Origin: Ooceraea biroi
Lineage: Eukaryota > Arthropoda > Insecta > Hymenoptera > Formicidae
NCBI RefSeq assembly: GCF_003672135.1
Contig: NC_039510.1
Location: 13,206,001 to 13,270,000 of the forward strand
DNA: 64,000 nt
Reading direction: 5' to 3'
The notes beneath the pieces were generated by a model that worked only from the letters and a program-made list of their open reading frames with translations, was not told where the DNA came from and made no database searches. Positions 25,501 through 38,532 of the stretch are shown piece by piece (the stretch's first letter is position 1; each line of letters begins with the position of its first letter). A program made the translations under genes and the position numbers.

Positions 25501-27309
25501 ACTTTACTGTTGTACTTTTAAATATAGCGAAAGCCTGATTTATATTTATTTGCATACCAGGGGTATAAAAATCACGAAAAAACATAAAAAAGATTAAGTT
25601 TAAACTAAAAAACTATATAACAAGGAAAATGCGTGTTTTTTTAGCTTGCACATGCTTTTCCATGTATTTTACTTTAAAATAAAAATTACGAATTTTCGAG
25701 TTTATTTAAATAAAAAAAATATTAAAATTCTTTCTTTATTTATTTATTACTTTATTACTTTGATAATTCCATCGCGAATAAACAGATCTTGCACCAGCAA
25801 ATACAAAAACATTGCGAATACTGAAACGCGAATATATAAAATATACGAATATAAAACCTCTATTACACAACTTGACTATCTGAACTCAAGAATCAGCATT
25901 AGAAAATGGTACATAATTAAAACAATACTTAATAACCTTCGACTTAAATGTCGAAATGATTCTCTGGATTCCACTGTAATTCGCCTATGCGAGCAAACCT
26001 GCTATCATTTTTCTCCGTAAATGAAAAACGTGCGCTATGTATAAAAACGCATGTTTTAGGCCGATAGAGAAGCTTGGAGCGCGACTCATTTCGCCATTTC
26101 CAGAAGTCGACGCAATTCGTATGATGTCTGTCTTAACGACGACAACAGAAGGCATAAAATACGAGGGCAAAGAGGTCGACAAGATAAGTTAAGCAACGTG
26201 CGATAAGTTATCGTTATCGTAGCAGGTCGGCGTGGTATTTGGCACGCGTGCAGATAAAGAGACAAATGAAATCGGGAGAGGACCACACCGCCGCAACGTA
26301 AGACGTTTCGCTGAAATCTCGTGATGTATCTACAGATTACGCGAGATACCAATTCGATATAAAAAGACCGAAACAGGTAGCAAAAAAGCAGAGATAACGA
26401 CATTTTAGCCCGACATGTGAGCGTTCGCTTCGTATCGATGCAATTTGCAGTTCGTCAAAAATAAAGTAAATCTGGCAGCATCAAGTGGATGATGAGAAAA
26501 TGATCGGTCCTGGCATAAATTAAACATACGTTAAGTGCATTAAAATTATATTCAAATTTGTAGGAATAGAACAGCGTTCCAAAATAAGGCACTGGAACAC
26601 TTTGGCATATTGAATCGATATCGGCATAATGTAACATTACTCGACATGACACACAAATGTGTTTATTTATTAATTCGCCGTATTCCCTTAAATTACCTAG
26701 ATTTAAGGAAATATTGGCACGTGTAAATATTGAAGACCGCTATTTTGATATTCGATAATCCAACGTAGCTCCTCCTACTAGGCTTGTCAACGCATATTTA
26801 AAGTTCGTGCTACGTGGATAAAGTATTACAACAATTATTCAGAAAATCTGCATTTTGAATACATTATGCCACTGCTCTCATTATAAAATGCAATTCCAGG
26901 CTACGCCTCCTTCACGTGTCAGTGTGTTTCGACGTAAAAAATCTGTGAACCCATAGACAAGTTTACATACATTAAACTTCTATCATTGGCAATGGCATTA
27001 ATTAAAAACTAATGAGCTTCGCAGTTGATTGTAATCGATAGTCCGGCCGTCCTTGGATGAAAAAAGACGCTGAGCTAAAGTCGGATAACCCGAGAGGCAA
27101 CTTCTTAATGGCATGGATTTCGTTCGTAGGTCAGCTCGTAGTTAGTCTCGATATTAGTCGAAAGATCTCTCTTGAGGTACAATTGGGGGACCAGTTATTC
27201 ATAGCTCCACAAACACGCTATCCCATTTTAACACGATAATCAGACAATAATCTGTGCTCATTATTACACGTAATGTTATTCACGTGTTCTGACACATTTG
27301 CTGCATGTC

Positions 27310-27387
27310 GGTCACTGGTGACCGTCGTGGCGTTAACGGAAAGCTCGGTGCCGATCACTGGTGACCGTCATGGCAAGAATGTATTAA
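27310..27387 (+). repeat. Imperfect tandem pair of a ~20-bp motif (dispersed repeat copies 2 and 3)
   Basis: TCACTGGTGACCGTCRTGGC occurs at 27,312 and again at 27,355, 43 bp apart. The second copy continues into GAATGTATTAA, as does the related block at 3,546. Its nature is unknown. Confidence 0.5.
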
Positions 27388-27603
27388 CGCGCGCGGGAAA
27401 CGTTAAAGGTTTCGTGTCTCGCGCGACAAAATGTCACGATGGTATCGCACGGACGCACCATTATTCCGATGGAAATCTGAAATAACATAAAAAGTACGAA
27501 CGGCGCGCGCGTTATATGAAATTCGCTCTGCGATCCGAGAAGACAGCTATGCACCACGTTGTATTCACGGCGGCACTCACAATGGAACATTGATCGATGG
27601 AAA

Positions 27604-27620
27604 AGAGAGAGAGAGAGAGA
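27604..27620. repeat. (GA)n microsatellite
   Basis: A short GA dinucleotide run. Confidence 0.85.
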
Positions 27621-28532
27621 CAAAATAGCGAGGAAACAAAAGATCCTCGATCACTTTTATTTCAATTTCTTTCTTTTCGTTCGCGCGATATTGCGAAGGA
27701 GAAATTAAACTCTGTCCTATAGTTACGCGCAGTGTGCGTGTGTATATGTAGATCGAGTTCTCTTTCTCTCTTGTATGTCGATACGTCGAATGGCTTCCTG
27801 CGCATTTTACAACTGACAATCCGTATCAGTCTTTCGTGACATTGCTGGAATTCTTTGTTCCATCAAAAGGAAAGCTGTCAGTGTGAATGTAATTATGAAA
27901 TAAACAATGTTCCAGAAATCTCACATTGATTGATTTCACTCACATTGAGTGATTCTAATGATAGATTTTCTCTCAATTTCGAATTGAATTTGAAAATTGA
28001 TTACCGAAATATCTAATATCTCGATATCCGATTACAAAATTTAATCACGATTAAGGGCGATATGAAAATTGTGATAAAAGATCAAGATCCACCGTCCAAG
28101 ATGCTCTCTAAGAAGAATCCAACAAGTTCCTCCTCAAAATCGAAATCGAGTCACACAGAGTACTCCGTGTACATCTTGTCACAAGTATAAACAACACGCA
28201 ACTTTCGCCACGCAATGTTCGTCCATAACTATCGAGACCCTGTCTCGGGGGACATCGAACTGAAATTCTTCGTGAAATCAAAAGCGTCAGAGGCACGTCG
28301 GGACAATGCGACACCACTACATTCCGTTTTCCCAAACTCTGTTTCGACAATTCAACACTGTGACAGCGCCTGTCCCGATACAATGCCACGTGAGGACAAG
28401 CCGTCACGAGGAATCAACGTGAAGGTGAATTCGCTGGTCGCAACCTTGAAGAGGGTCATGTCTCGCAGACATCGTGTCATCGGGTTTTCTCTATAGCACG
28501 TCTATCCTTCCTTCCCTTCCCCTGCCATCCCT

Positions 28533-28552
28533 TTCTCTCTCTCTCTCTCTCT
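28533..28552. repeat. (CT)n microsatellite
   Basis: A CT dinucleotide run at the edge of a CpG-rich block. Confidence 0.9.
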
Positions 28553-31500
28553 TCTCATCTCTTGCTCCAACACTTGCATCGTCTTCGGCGCCATGCATGC
28601 CGAAGACCCCGTTGAGCTGGTCTCGCTTGTCAGAATCTTCCAGACGGTACTTCCCTTGTGCAGAGGTGCAAAAGAGAGATACCCGGTGAAGAGGGAGAGA
28701 AGGGAGAGGGCGAGAAGAAGAGAAGCACCGTGCACCATGGTGCACACGGCCTGGTAAAACAGGCGGAGGAGATCGACGGTGTTTGGTTGTTTGTAGAATC
28801 TGGGTGAGTGACCTGGGTCCTCCGACCGGCCGGCGGTTGGTCGCCTGGTCCGCCAGGAACCTGTTTTCTCGGCCGTCTCTCTGTCTCTCCCCTTGATTCC
28901 CCTCTCGCCCGTTCTCCGCTGGTGCTCTCTTCTCTTGATCCCTCTCGCTCCGTTCTCCATCCCCCTTCGTCCCAACCCCGACGAGCAGGCCGCCGTCGCC
29001 GTCGCCGTCGTTGCCGCTCGGCTATGCTCCGTTCCTCGCTCTCTCGCAGGCTGAAAACGCAACGAGGCCTCGAGTCGTGCCCGAGCGCGATTTTCACGGC
29101 ATTGTCCGCTCGCTGATGGAGAGGTCTGCAGTTCCCGGCCGGAAAAGTCTCTCGCGACGCGAATATAAAAGGGTAGAGAGACAGAGGAAGAGAAAGAGAG
29201 AGAAAGAGAGAAAAAGATAAAAGGCCTCCGCACCGTTAGAGCGACGCGATCATCTGGGTCGTGATGATCCGGGTGAAAGTGCTGAGCTAACGGGAACGGT
29301 TCTTCCCTCTTAGATATCGACGAGCAAAATACATACGTCCAAGTATCGCGGGAAACACTAGACGGGGTAATACCAGGGAACGAAAGAATACAGTCAAAAT
29401 TTGCAAAATAAGATACGATGAGCAAAAGGGATCACTAACGACGGCAGAAGTGTATGATTTGGAAACAAGAGAAATTCATTTCGCGCTGGAAAGGATTTCT
29501 GAAAATCAATTCTCTCCAATGGCCTTTATTAATCAAGACGAAACTTCAAATAGTCATAAATATTTACGAGATCAGTATATCTCTTATATGAAACTGCACT
29601 TTCCGTGATATAAACGTGTATAAATCGTAGACGTGATTTAACATGTCACTTAAATCAAATCACGAGTAAAGGACGAACATAATTCTCATAGAAGGCTCTG
29701 TATCGAAGTATAATAACTGTGTACCACAAACATACACTTTTACATACTTTGCTCCCTCTACTCCAACGCTCTAGCAGGTTGTACTCTAACACAGTGAAAT
29801 ATATTGTGATACTATTCTTCAGTACACTGGATCGTGCATTCTCCAGCATACATAACACCACGCGAATGTCCACTTTGCAATCTTACAAAGTACTCCATCA
29901 CTCCCTGACGTATCTAATTGTCCTATGCTATCGTTCAGAATATTTTGATACCGTTCTCCCCCTGTTCACCCTCTAATAATCAAATCTTTCAAATTTTATT
30001 CCGATATCCACGTTTCGTTCACAACTTCGCGCCCTATATGAAAGCTTGAAACTTTTCCCTCATCATTTTCCCATCACCAAGATTGTGCCAAGATGGTTCC
30101 CGACACCAAGACACCTCTTTGTCCAGTCCCGGACGATCACGCGGAGGATTCGATAGGGACGGAGATCCAGACGATCGCGTGGGTGTGTAGGTGACGCATA
30201 TACAGGTGTGCAATCCGTTCGTGCTAACTACACACGTAAGGCAGCGGCGAATGCATGTACCGCGCGCGCTGCACTCGGGATTATGCAAGAGAGTCCGCTT
30301 TCTACATGGTCTTAGAATCTGGGTCGGCTACGGAGTCATTGTTTACAACGAGCCACCGTTGGATAGATAGGCTCGTGCGCACTCGTGGACGAGCGAGCGC
30401 CGTGCCTTTCGAATATTCCGCTTGGAGAACACGCGCGCGATTCCCCGGGCGAGACGCAGAGATCATCGCGCCGAGCGTGTCTCGGGACCGACGTCTGAAT
30501 AAATCAGGGAAATTATATTCGTCAGAAATCAAGTATGCATCACTTTCCCTCGTTATTCAGCCGACTGATCGAGTCTGTGAATGGGCGACTGTTAAATGCG
30601 CACGCTGCGACGCGACGTTTCGTTCTCGATTGGACAAGCTACTATTCCAGATGTTGAAGGCGCTTTCATGACGCCAAAAGTAGTCAAACATTGAACGTAA
30701 TATTGTATAATATGCGGCGTGGTTAAAGCCCCGATTACACGTAATCTTTTGTCAGTGAGCGATCGCGATGATATTGATTGCCGCGGTGCAATTATTGTCG
30801 CAGCAATGCGGACGTCATCCTTGTAGCTTTTAGCGGGAATTAACATTGCTTTATTTAATTAGCAGTTTTCATCTTCGTGCGTGGTTATCTAGACGATAAG
30901 ACTATCCACGATGAATGACAAAAGAATAAAAACTAATGAACATAAATGTTAATCGATATCAGTGACTGATTGAGCGGTTTCAAAATTCACGTGCAAACAG
31001 CTTGCGTAAACGAAAAATACGTATATTTTTCCGCGACAAAAACACCCCTTTCCGCGAGCTGCGCACGCAGAAAACCCGCTGAGGAGTTATTTCGAATGCC
31101 GAGTGAGGAAAGCGGCACGACGTGGTCGCACAACGTGGGCGGCTGGTTGCGTAATAATATTGACGAACAAACAGGCGAGCGAAATATTTCTACTGCCGGA
31201 GGAACAGCCGCCTACGAAGGCAGAGCAGAAGTAAGATACGTTCGCTTCCATTTCCTTTCTGTCCCTCTTCTCTCTTTGTGTTTCATTCAACTTTAAGATG
31301 TCTTATTAAATTCTATACACGCGATCGACGTACCTGGATTACTACATCACGTTCAACATGTATCGGGTCAGTCAAACAGTTCGATTGAATTTGCAATATT
31401 TTAAATCAGTTTACATGTAATATAGATAAAAATATCTTGACAATATCTATGTCATAGACAACGGATATGATGATTACCTGGTTAAATAATGGATAAATAA

Positions 31501-32017
31501 TTTGTTTCTGCAATGAAATAAAATGTGACACAAAAGCCGAACCGAACTTTTTGCCTAACCCCAATATTTGTCATTTAATGACGTTTGTGATTTATGAAAT
31601 ATATGAAAATGTTCAACACGAGATATTTGTTCGCCGTTCTATTCAGTGTATCGGTAATAACGTGAATCCTGCAGGGCGCGCATCGATGCGCGTCTTCTGG
31701 CCGTATCGCGGACGTTGCACTCGTATTTTAATATTAGAATGCGACCGATAGCGATAGGGTCCTTCCTCGATGCAATAACGGGACTGGTACCAATCGGTTA
31801 CTCGACATGACGAATATTTGTAGAGCGAGACTAGTCCATCGCTGCATGTGCGACATTGGCACAGTATCGTTGAAAGTTCCATACTTGTCATGCTTGAACA
31901 GGGTTTCAGGAACAGCTCGGGCAACAGCTCCGCGTCCCGACAATTCGAACTACACGCGTGAACTACACGAGCCGTTTCTCACAACCACACGAACACAATC
32001 GCCGATCGAAGCAGCGA

Positions 32018-32026
32018 TATAAATAG
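32018..32026 (+). promoter_or_regulatory. TATA-box-like sequence
   Basis: TATAAATAG matches the TATA consensus well and precedes a CpG-rich block. I see no clear initiator or recognisable coding exon after it, so this is only a weak candidate core promoter. Confidence 0.2.
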
Positions 32027-34740
32027 AACGATACTTTCATATCAACTGCAAATTCACATTTACGTTACACGTCACTCTATTGCACTGATCTGCAGGCAAC
32101 GATCAAGCGGAAGCTTGGGACTGGCTTTTTGCGATCTCTCGCAATCCACGGACGGTGACGCAGTCTTTGATCGATCTAATTCTTATCAATAGACCACATG
32201 CACGCGCGGACGTCGCTCGATCCTGACAATTTTCGTCAACGTCAACCCGTTTCGACATGGATCGGCATGAATCGCCGCGAGTGATTACGCGAGAATGAAG
32301 ACACCGATCATTTGCCAGAACGCGCGCGTGTATTAAGCACCTGTGGTCCGCGGCAAGCTCATCGACTGTGTCTAATTGTATGACGCGGTGGATGGACAAA
32401 TTGCGGGATTGCAAAATGCCGCGCGTAGTAATGCGAACGCGTACGGTGCAAATGATTTTGCCGCGTTGCATACGGTAGCGCAACGCGGCCTCTCCGCATC
32501 TGTTCTGCCTCTTTGTTGTCGATGCCTTTAAAATAAGCGACGACGAGCGCGAAACGCACGTCGTGTCTCGCGATTACGCGAAATCATTCGCGACCGATCG
32601 CATCCATGCGTTTCGAGCCGCGATCCAATTCTACGCGAATAATAATCATCGCATGCAGCGGAGTGCAAGGAGAAACCGCCCGGATGCCCGCGGAAGCAAT
32701 TTCGCAGTAACGTATGTAAGTTACCTTCGGGCACGAGAGACCGTCATTTCGCGGCAGCGCAATATCGATTTCGCCATTTGCAAAAAGCCGAGCCGAGCGA
32801 CGGCGATCCCTCAACGTTGCCGAAAAGAGCACGGCATCAGCTGCTACAACGCTCGTTATCGTCCGGCAATTTGCGAAGGGTTCGATTTACGTAATAAAGC
32901 AGTTCGTACGCAACGGTATTCTCTAATGGGGATTATATAGCGATACTGCTAATGTATAAATATGGTAAACGTCATGCTTAATTCCTTCAGCCTGTGCAAG
33001 TCTATAATCCTATTTTATTACCACAATATTGATGCACCTTGTGGTGAAATGAAGATATTTTCTAAGAAATGTGTAACGATGATAGAAATAGAGAAACTTG
33101 TTTAAGAGTACCTTAATGCGTTATTTACATTGATTTATATAAAGATAGCTGACAACCTCTCAAATTCATGAATCTCAAATTATCAAGATCACGATAAAAC
33201 GGAATAACGGTTCTGTCACAGGTTTCTGCCGATCAACTGATAAGCTTGATCATCCGATCGCATATACGTGTTATATTATATGTCCGTGGAATAATTCGTG
33301 GAATTCGAGAAACTTTAATCAGAGTGAGGACATGACGAGGGACTGAACTAGTCAAGAGGAAGAAAAAAGCCGAAGTTAAACGTCAGGCTGCCTAATCGAC
33401 GGCGATTCACCATTCTCGCGCATTTGGGGAAGCTTAATCGCATCTCGGAAAGACTATTTTCACAGAATCGTGCTCCATGAAGGCTTCCGCAGAACGCTTA
33501 CATAATTGGATTATCTACGTCGTGCGTGCTTTGAAACAGCTTTTTACATGTTTATCCTGGTTACGTCATGCAACGTATTGGTGGTAATAAGACTCAATTT
33601 ACACGTATGCGCAATAAGATCAAATTTACACACTTTTAAATAAATTATTAGATAAACGTATCACGCGTCAGTATCTTTCTATTACTATTGTAAGAATAAA
33701 GTCACGCAGCTAGAAATTGGATGAATTATGCATACGTCGTATGCGAGATACATCAGAGATAAACAACTCTGCGTTAAAAATTAAGATGTTATTGTACACA
33801 CGTTCTCTTCAAATAGTCAACATTGTTATTAAAATTCCGAGGGCGATCAGCTGCACTATCGTGAAGAAAAGTGTGATTTTCTCGAGAGATAACCAGAAAA
33901 TCACGCAGATGGCACGCAGATACGAAATTCAAGCGAATTTTATTGTCGCTACAAATTCGCAATCTGCTCATAATTCAGTTTTTCATATGAGAGAAGTAGA
34001 AGAATGTAAACAGTGAACAACATGACAAATTATTGAGAGGTTGTCGCTACAGACGACATGACCGTGACTTCAGAGACTTGCTTCCCGATAAGATAAGAAA
34101 GAATGCAATATATGTTAATATGGACAAACTAATGTTTCGCAATTTAAAAAAAGAATCGTTCCATATAAATCACATACAACACACAGCGATACGGGTGGCA
34201 ATCCATTCGCTTACGCGACATTCGCACGCGACACGAGCACACGCGTGCATATTACTCACGTTTCCGCCGAAACAAGCGTTTATTTATTTTGGCAATAGCG
34301 TCAATTCGCAGGCCAGTGATCTCGTTAGCATCTTATTAAGATTCGCAATGATTCGGAACGGGATTTGCACCGCGTGCGAAATCAGTTTCTCTCGAAAACA
34401 CACGATCCGTTTCGCACGTGAGAGTATCTATGTCGCCGATCGTGGATCCATGGACACCCCTTGGCAACCCTCACATTGAAATCTGACCCAGAATTTTACT
34501 CGTAATTTTCAACGGCAACGAAGCATCGCCACGCTGTGCAAATTATGCGAAAGTGTTAGGTACGCGGCCGGTACGCGGTTTCGTGAACCGCAAATTTCGG
34601 AGGTCCGTAGCACGATCGCGAGTTTTCGATAATTCGGGGGTACCACCGTCGTCTTTCTGATCCCTGCAGCATCCCCCTGCTCCCTAGTCCAACCGATCTG
34701 CCCTCCCAAATTTCTTCCTGACCGATGCATCATTCAGCTA

Positions 34741-34766
34741 TCTCGTGATATCTCGTGATATCTCGT
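34741..34766. repeat. Short tandem repeat of TCTCGTGATA
   Basis: The decamer occurs twice and then as a partial third copy. Confidence 0.8.
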
Positions 34767-35228
34767 CTCTCCCTCTTCTCTTCTCTGTTTTCTTTTTTCT
34801 CCTTTTTTCATCGAGAGGCTTCGTATATTTCGTGCACCAAACATAACGGTACTCCTTCGAAGATGCGGCAGGTGCGGCCAAAAACGGTATTAAAACAGTG
34901 AGAGAATTTGTGAAGAAAAAGTGTCGACGTATCCTCGAATCCAGATAATCAGTTCTGCATGAGACACAGAAAGATATCCTCCTAAAGATTATTCGGATAA
35001 CATAATTTCTATGTTTCCTAATTTTCGTTTCTATATTTTTTTATTTATTCTATTATATATTCTATATTTATTTTTCGTAGAATAAAGTCGAGGAATATAT
35101 ATTTTTGTAGTATTATCGAGGAAATTTGTTGAATGGTAAAAGTAAATAACGATGAAAAGCCTCAAATTGTTCGTATATAAAACGTTCGAATTAAAAATGA
35201 TATTAAATGACGAATAATTCTCTCTTCC

Positions 35229-35247
35229 TCTCTCTCTCTCTCTCTCT
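35229..35247. repeat. (CT)n microsatellite
   Basis: An uninterrupted CT run. Confidence 0.9.
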
Positions 35248-38200
35248 AGACTTGATTGTGTAACATATTTAACTCACTTTCACTAATTAGAGATACATAT
35301 GTATTAATTCACACGAGTCCTGTTTTCTTTCAGACACACCGTGCATAATGTGCGCATAAACAATTGCTAAACGAGATAACAAATGCTCTTAATTATGTTT
35401 TTTTTCTACGTATTACGCCTCACATTTCCTTGTCACCCTAGGCTGCGATTTATAGTGCATTGTCGAGTTATGCATCATTTCACGTCTAAAGTTAGCATAG
35501 AGAAGTTTCAAGGTGACGAGCGCGCGAGTTTCACAGGAGTACGCCCTTATCGATAAAACACCTATTTTCTCCGCGTTCGATATTTCAACGACTTGTCAAT
35601 ACTTCAAGGTGCTCTTCTTTATCGCCGACACTATTGACACACGCACAGAGAGAAAGAGAAAGAGAGAGAAACAGGGACTTCCTTTCTTCGAGCAGGACTA
35701 TTTTGTTTATTTCAAGAAACCTATCAGAGTTATCAATCGTCATGGTATTTAAAACGACGGCATACTTTCAGCTACGGCACAGCCGAAGCTGCTATATTAA
35801 CCAGGTTCATCGACACGTTCCCTCAAAGCGAGAGGCATTTTTCGAGACGAGAAAACCGGAAAACGGAGCCGCCTGCGCTTGGCGATGACCCCGGAATACC
35901 TAATGGCGTTTATAATCGCTGACCCCACGGATTGCGGATGTGACAAATACTAAACAGATGTCAACTAGATTCACTCCCGGAGGCGCCAGGACGCGTCCGT
36001 GGCGCCACAATAAATTCGCAGATGCCGCGCAAGAAGTATCGCGAGTAGTGGAAGCGATTCGCTAATGAACGCCACGAATAAATACTGATATTATTAACCC
36101 CGAGCGATCGATCGGCAACGTGAACGACGATCTGGATTAAACTAAAGTGTTAGCGAAGTACGCGAGTCGTGTGCGAGAGACATTAGAATGAAAAGAAATT
36201 CAGACCGATTTTGCGATATATAAAAAGGAGAAAATTAATTGACGAGTTTATGTTACATTGAATATAATAATAAATAAGTGATGAAAATAAAATTTCTTCA
36301 AGAGCGAAGCTTCAACGGAGGCAAAGTTTCACGTTTTCTGATCACTGCGTTATTATTTTAAGGTAATGCGATATTTCATCGTAACGTTTCAACATTGTTT
36401 ACATTTACGTAACATGTTACGTTATGTTGTAATTGTCGTAACGTATTGTAACGTATTCCGTGCAACATCTCTTCAAAATAACTACCATATCTAAAAATCT
36501 ATATCTAAAATTCTTGCAAAATTGCAGATTCTTCCGTAAACAACAAATAAGCAAGCTAAAATGTCGTCATCAAGATAATTGTTTCGTTGGTCAATGATAC
36601 GGAGGGGACAGCTACTTCTTTCATTACGTAAACGATAAGTACTGCGACTGAGGAGTACCCCGAATTAACTTTGCGCGCGTGTCCGCGTGCTCCGAAATTC
36701 CCGTTGCGTAACGAAGCCGTGACGACGACTTTTCAAACACGCGATTTAGCCAGCTCGAAATCGAGCATTACTTTAGAGTTTAGGCGTCACGCGGCAATGG
36801 AAAAATCGGCCGCCGAGACTGAGATTTTCCAAGATTTTACGCTCGACCGGCATAATAATCGCGGCCTTTGGTCACGAGGTATAATTGGCAAATATCACCA
36901 GCCGAGTAACGCGAAACGTACACTGAGATATGTGTATGTATGTATATGTGTGTGCACGTGGCCGTCGTTGGCAATGTCCTCGAAAACTGAAATAGTTATG
37001 ACTTGACTTGAAAGGAAAAGAAAGATCTGACAGGGATTAACTTACCTAATTATATAGAGCTTTACGACAACAATTCCTCGAGTACTTTTTTGTTTAAAAG
37101 CTTCTAAAACTTCGGGATATTTAAGAAAATCGTGCTTGTTACAATTTCTGGAATGCGACCGCGTTTCAATCGTTACGTAAACATCGAAAGATTAATCGCG
37201 AAAATTCACGTTATATTATTATTTTTCCAAACATTTAGAAACATTGAACAGCTATCTGCAGAAACTCGCAGCTTCTAAATGTGAAACTAAAAATAGATGA
37301 ATGGAGAGTTTTGTATTGAAATTCCAATCACACACATACACACGCATTTATAATGTAAATAATGTTAGTAAAATTTAGTAAAATTGTTTTCGTTTCTCTA
37401 CCGAAATTATAATCAAGGATATTCGTGTTTTATATACACGTGAAATTAAAAGTAAATGCGTCTCATAATGCCAAAAAGGGAATAGAACGTAAAATTCTAA
37501 GAATACAGAAATCAATGAATATCGAATTCAGCGTACTCGTAAGACATTACATACAAATATTCGTAACCTCTCACGCTTGCTATTCAAAATAAGCGACCTT
37601 CGTAGCGAGCGCTTTGAAAATTCCTAAAGATCCGCATAATCGTTGTATTAAAAAACATGTATGTAAATTTCAGGCAACCGTTTTGCGTCGTGTGATACTG
37701 CCTTATACAGCAAGGGCTTTCTCACTCGTTCCGAATAGCCGTCTAATCGAGGGATAACAAGAGTCCCTTCGCAAGTCCCAAGAGCATGTTATTATCTATA
37801 AAGATTCCAAGATATTCATAAAGTCGCGAGTCCTAGAGAGAAAGCGGCTGATCAATAGATTCATATTTTTATATGTATCGAGCAACGTCAATAATTTCCA
37901 ATACAGCCACATAAGTTGCAATACTGTCGCGGCTGCAACAGCTCGGATAGTAAGCTGCATTTCCCGATGTTTGCGTCACCGAGAGTCCGACTTGGCGGAC
38001 AATTACAGCGATTCCTATCTCTCATTTTTATCATCCGATAAGAACGCGTTACGTGTTAAGACGATTCTCCGAAAGCAGGACGGTGCTCATCGATGCTGGA
38101 TTATCGTGTAGCGAAGTAACGCCACCGGCGGGAGCGTACGTACTTGGACACACGCGTATGTGTACGCACGAAAGGTCGCACGTCGTGATGTAAACACAAA

Positions 38201-38376
38201 CTGCGCGACGCGTCCGCTCTCGCGCGCGCGACGCCAGGTCGGCGATGCACGGGGCGGCGCGTCGTGTGTACGTACGCATCGACCCGCGCTAACCTATAGT
38301 TTCAACCGCTAAACTCCGAAACGCGCTCCGATCGGAATCGGCGAGGGAAGAAACAACATTCCGCGAAAGTACTCAC

Positions 38377-38532
38377 CTGGAGATCATGACAGCCGTTATC
38401 TCGGTGACTGGCAGCACGTATTACCCCCGCACGCCAACCCCACTCACCGATCTTATTCACCTTCAGCTTGGTGAAACCACTCACGGAGAGGAACCGCTTT
38501 CCCACGATCTCCTCGCGAAACTTGTACGCCAT
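38377..38532 (-). CDS. KDM3 (JHDM2/JMJD1-type) histone H3K9 demethylase, first coding exon
   Basis: KDM3 proteins are nuclear Fe(II)/2-oxoglutarate oxygenases that remove mono- and dimethyl marks from histone H3 lysine 9. Only 52 codons are here. The peptide contains IVGKRFLSVS, then EWGWRAGVIRAASHRD and ends HDLQ. This is the conserved extreme amino end of KDM3A/JMJD1C-type proteins, whose relatives share VGKRFL, a WRAGVIRA-like stretch and SHRD. The ATG at 38,532 has strong context (A at -3, G at +4) and is the first in-frame ATG after an in-frame TGA at 38,599-38,601. The exon ends CCAG|GTGAGT, an excellent donor, leaving a phase-0 intron. The C2HC4 zinc finger and JmjC domain are in later exons outside the window or unseen. 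I could not find exon 2 at lower coordinates, so intron 1 is probably very long. Which KDM3 paralogue it most resembles is less certain than the family. Confidence 0.82.

Larger units (their letters stand above)
19505..38376. other. Long gene-poor stretch, probable part of KDM3 intron 1
   Basis: No exon here is convincing. CpG-rich blocks occur at about 21,880-22,560, 22,860-24,960, 28,500-29,220, 30,240-30,660, 32,130-32,900 and 36,000-36,200; the rest is AT-rich. The open frames in the CpG-rich blocks occur on both strands and are Arg/Ser/Pro-rich. A minus-strand CAG|GTGAGT donor-like site at 23,175-23,182 could end an untranslated exon (the frame leading to it has a stop just before), but it is unsupported otherwise. 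I looked for a next KDM3 exon on the minus strand and did not find one. Confidence 0.4.
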
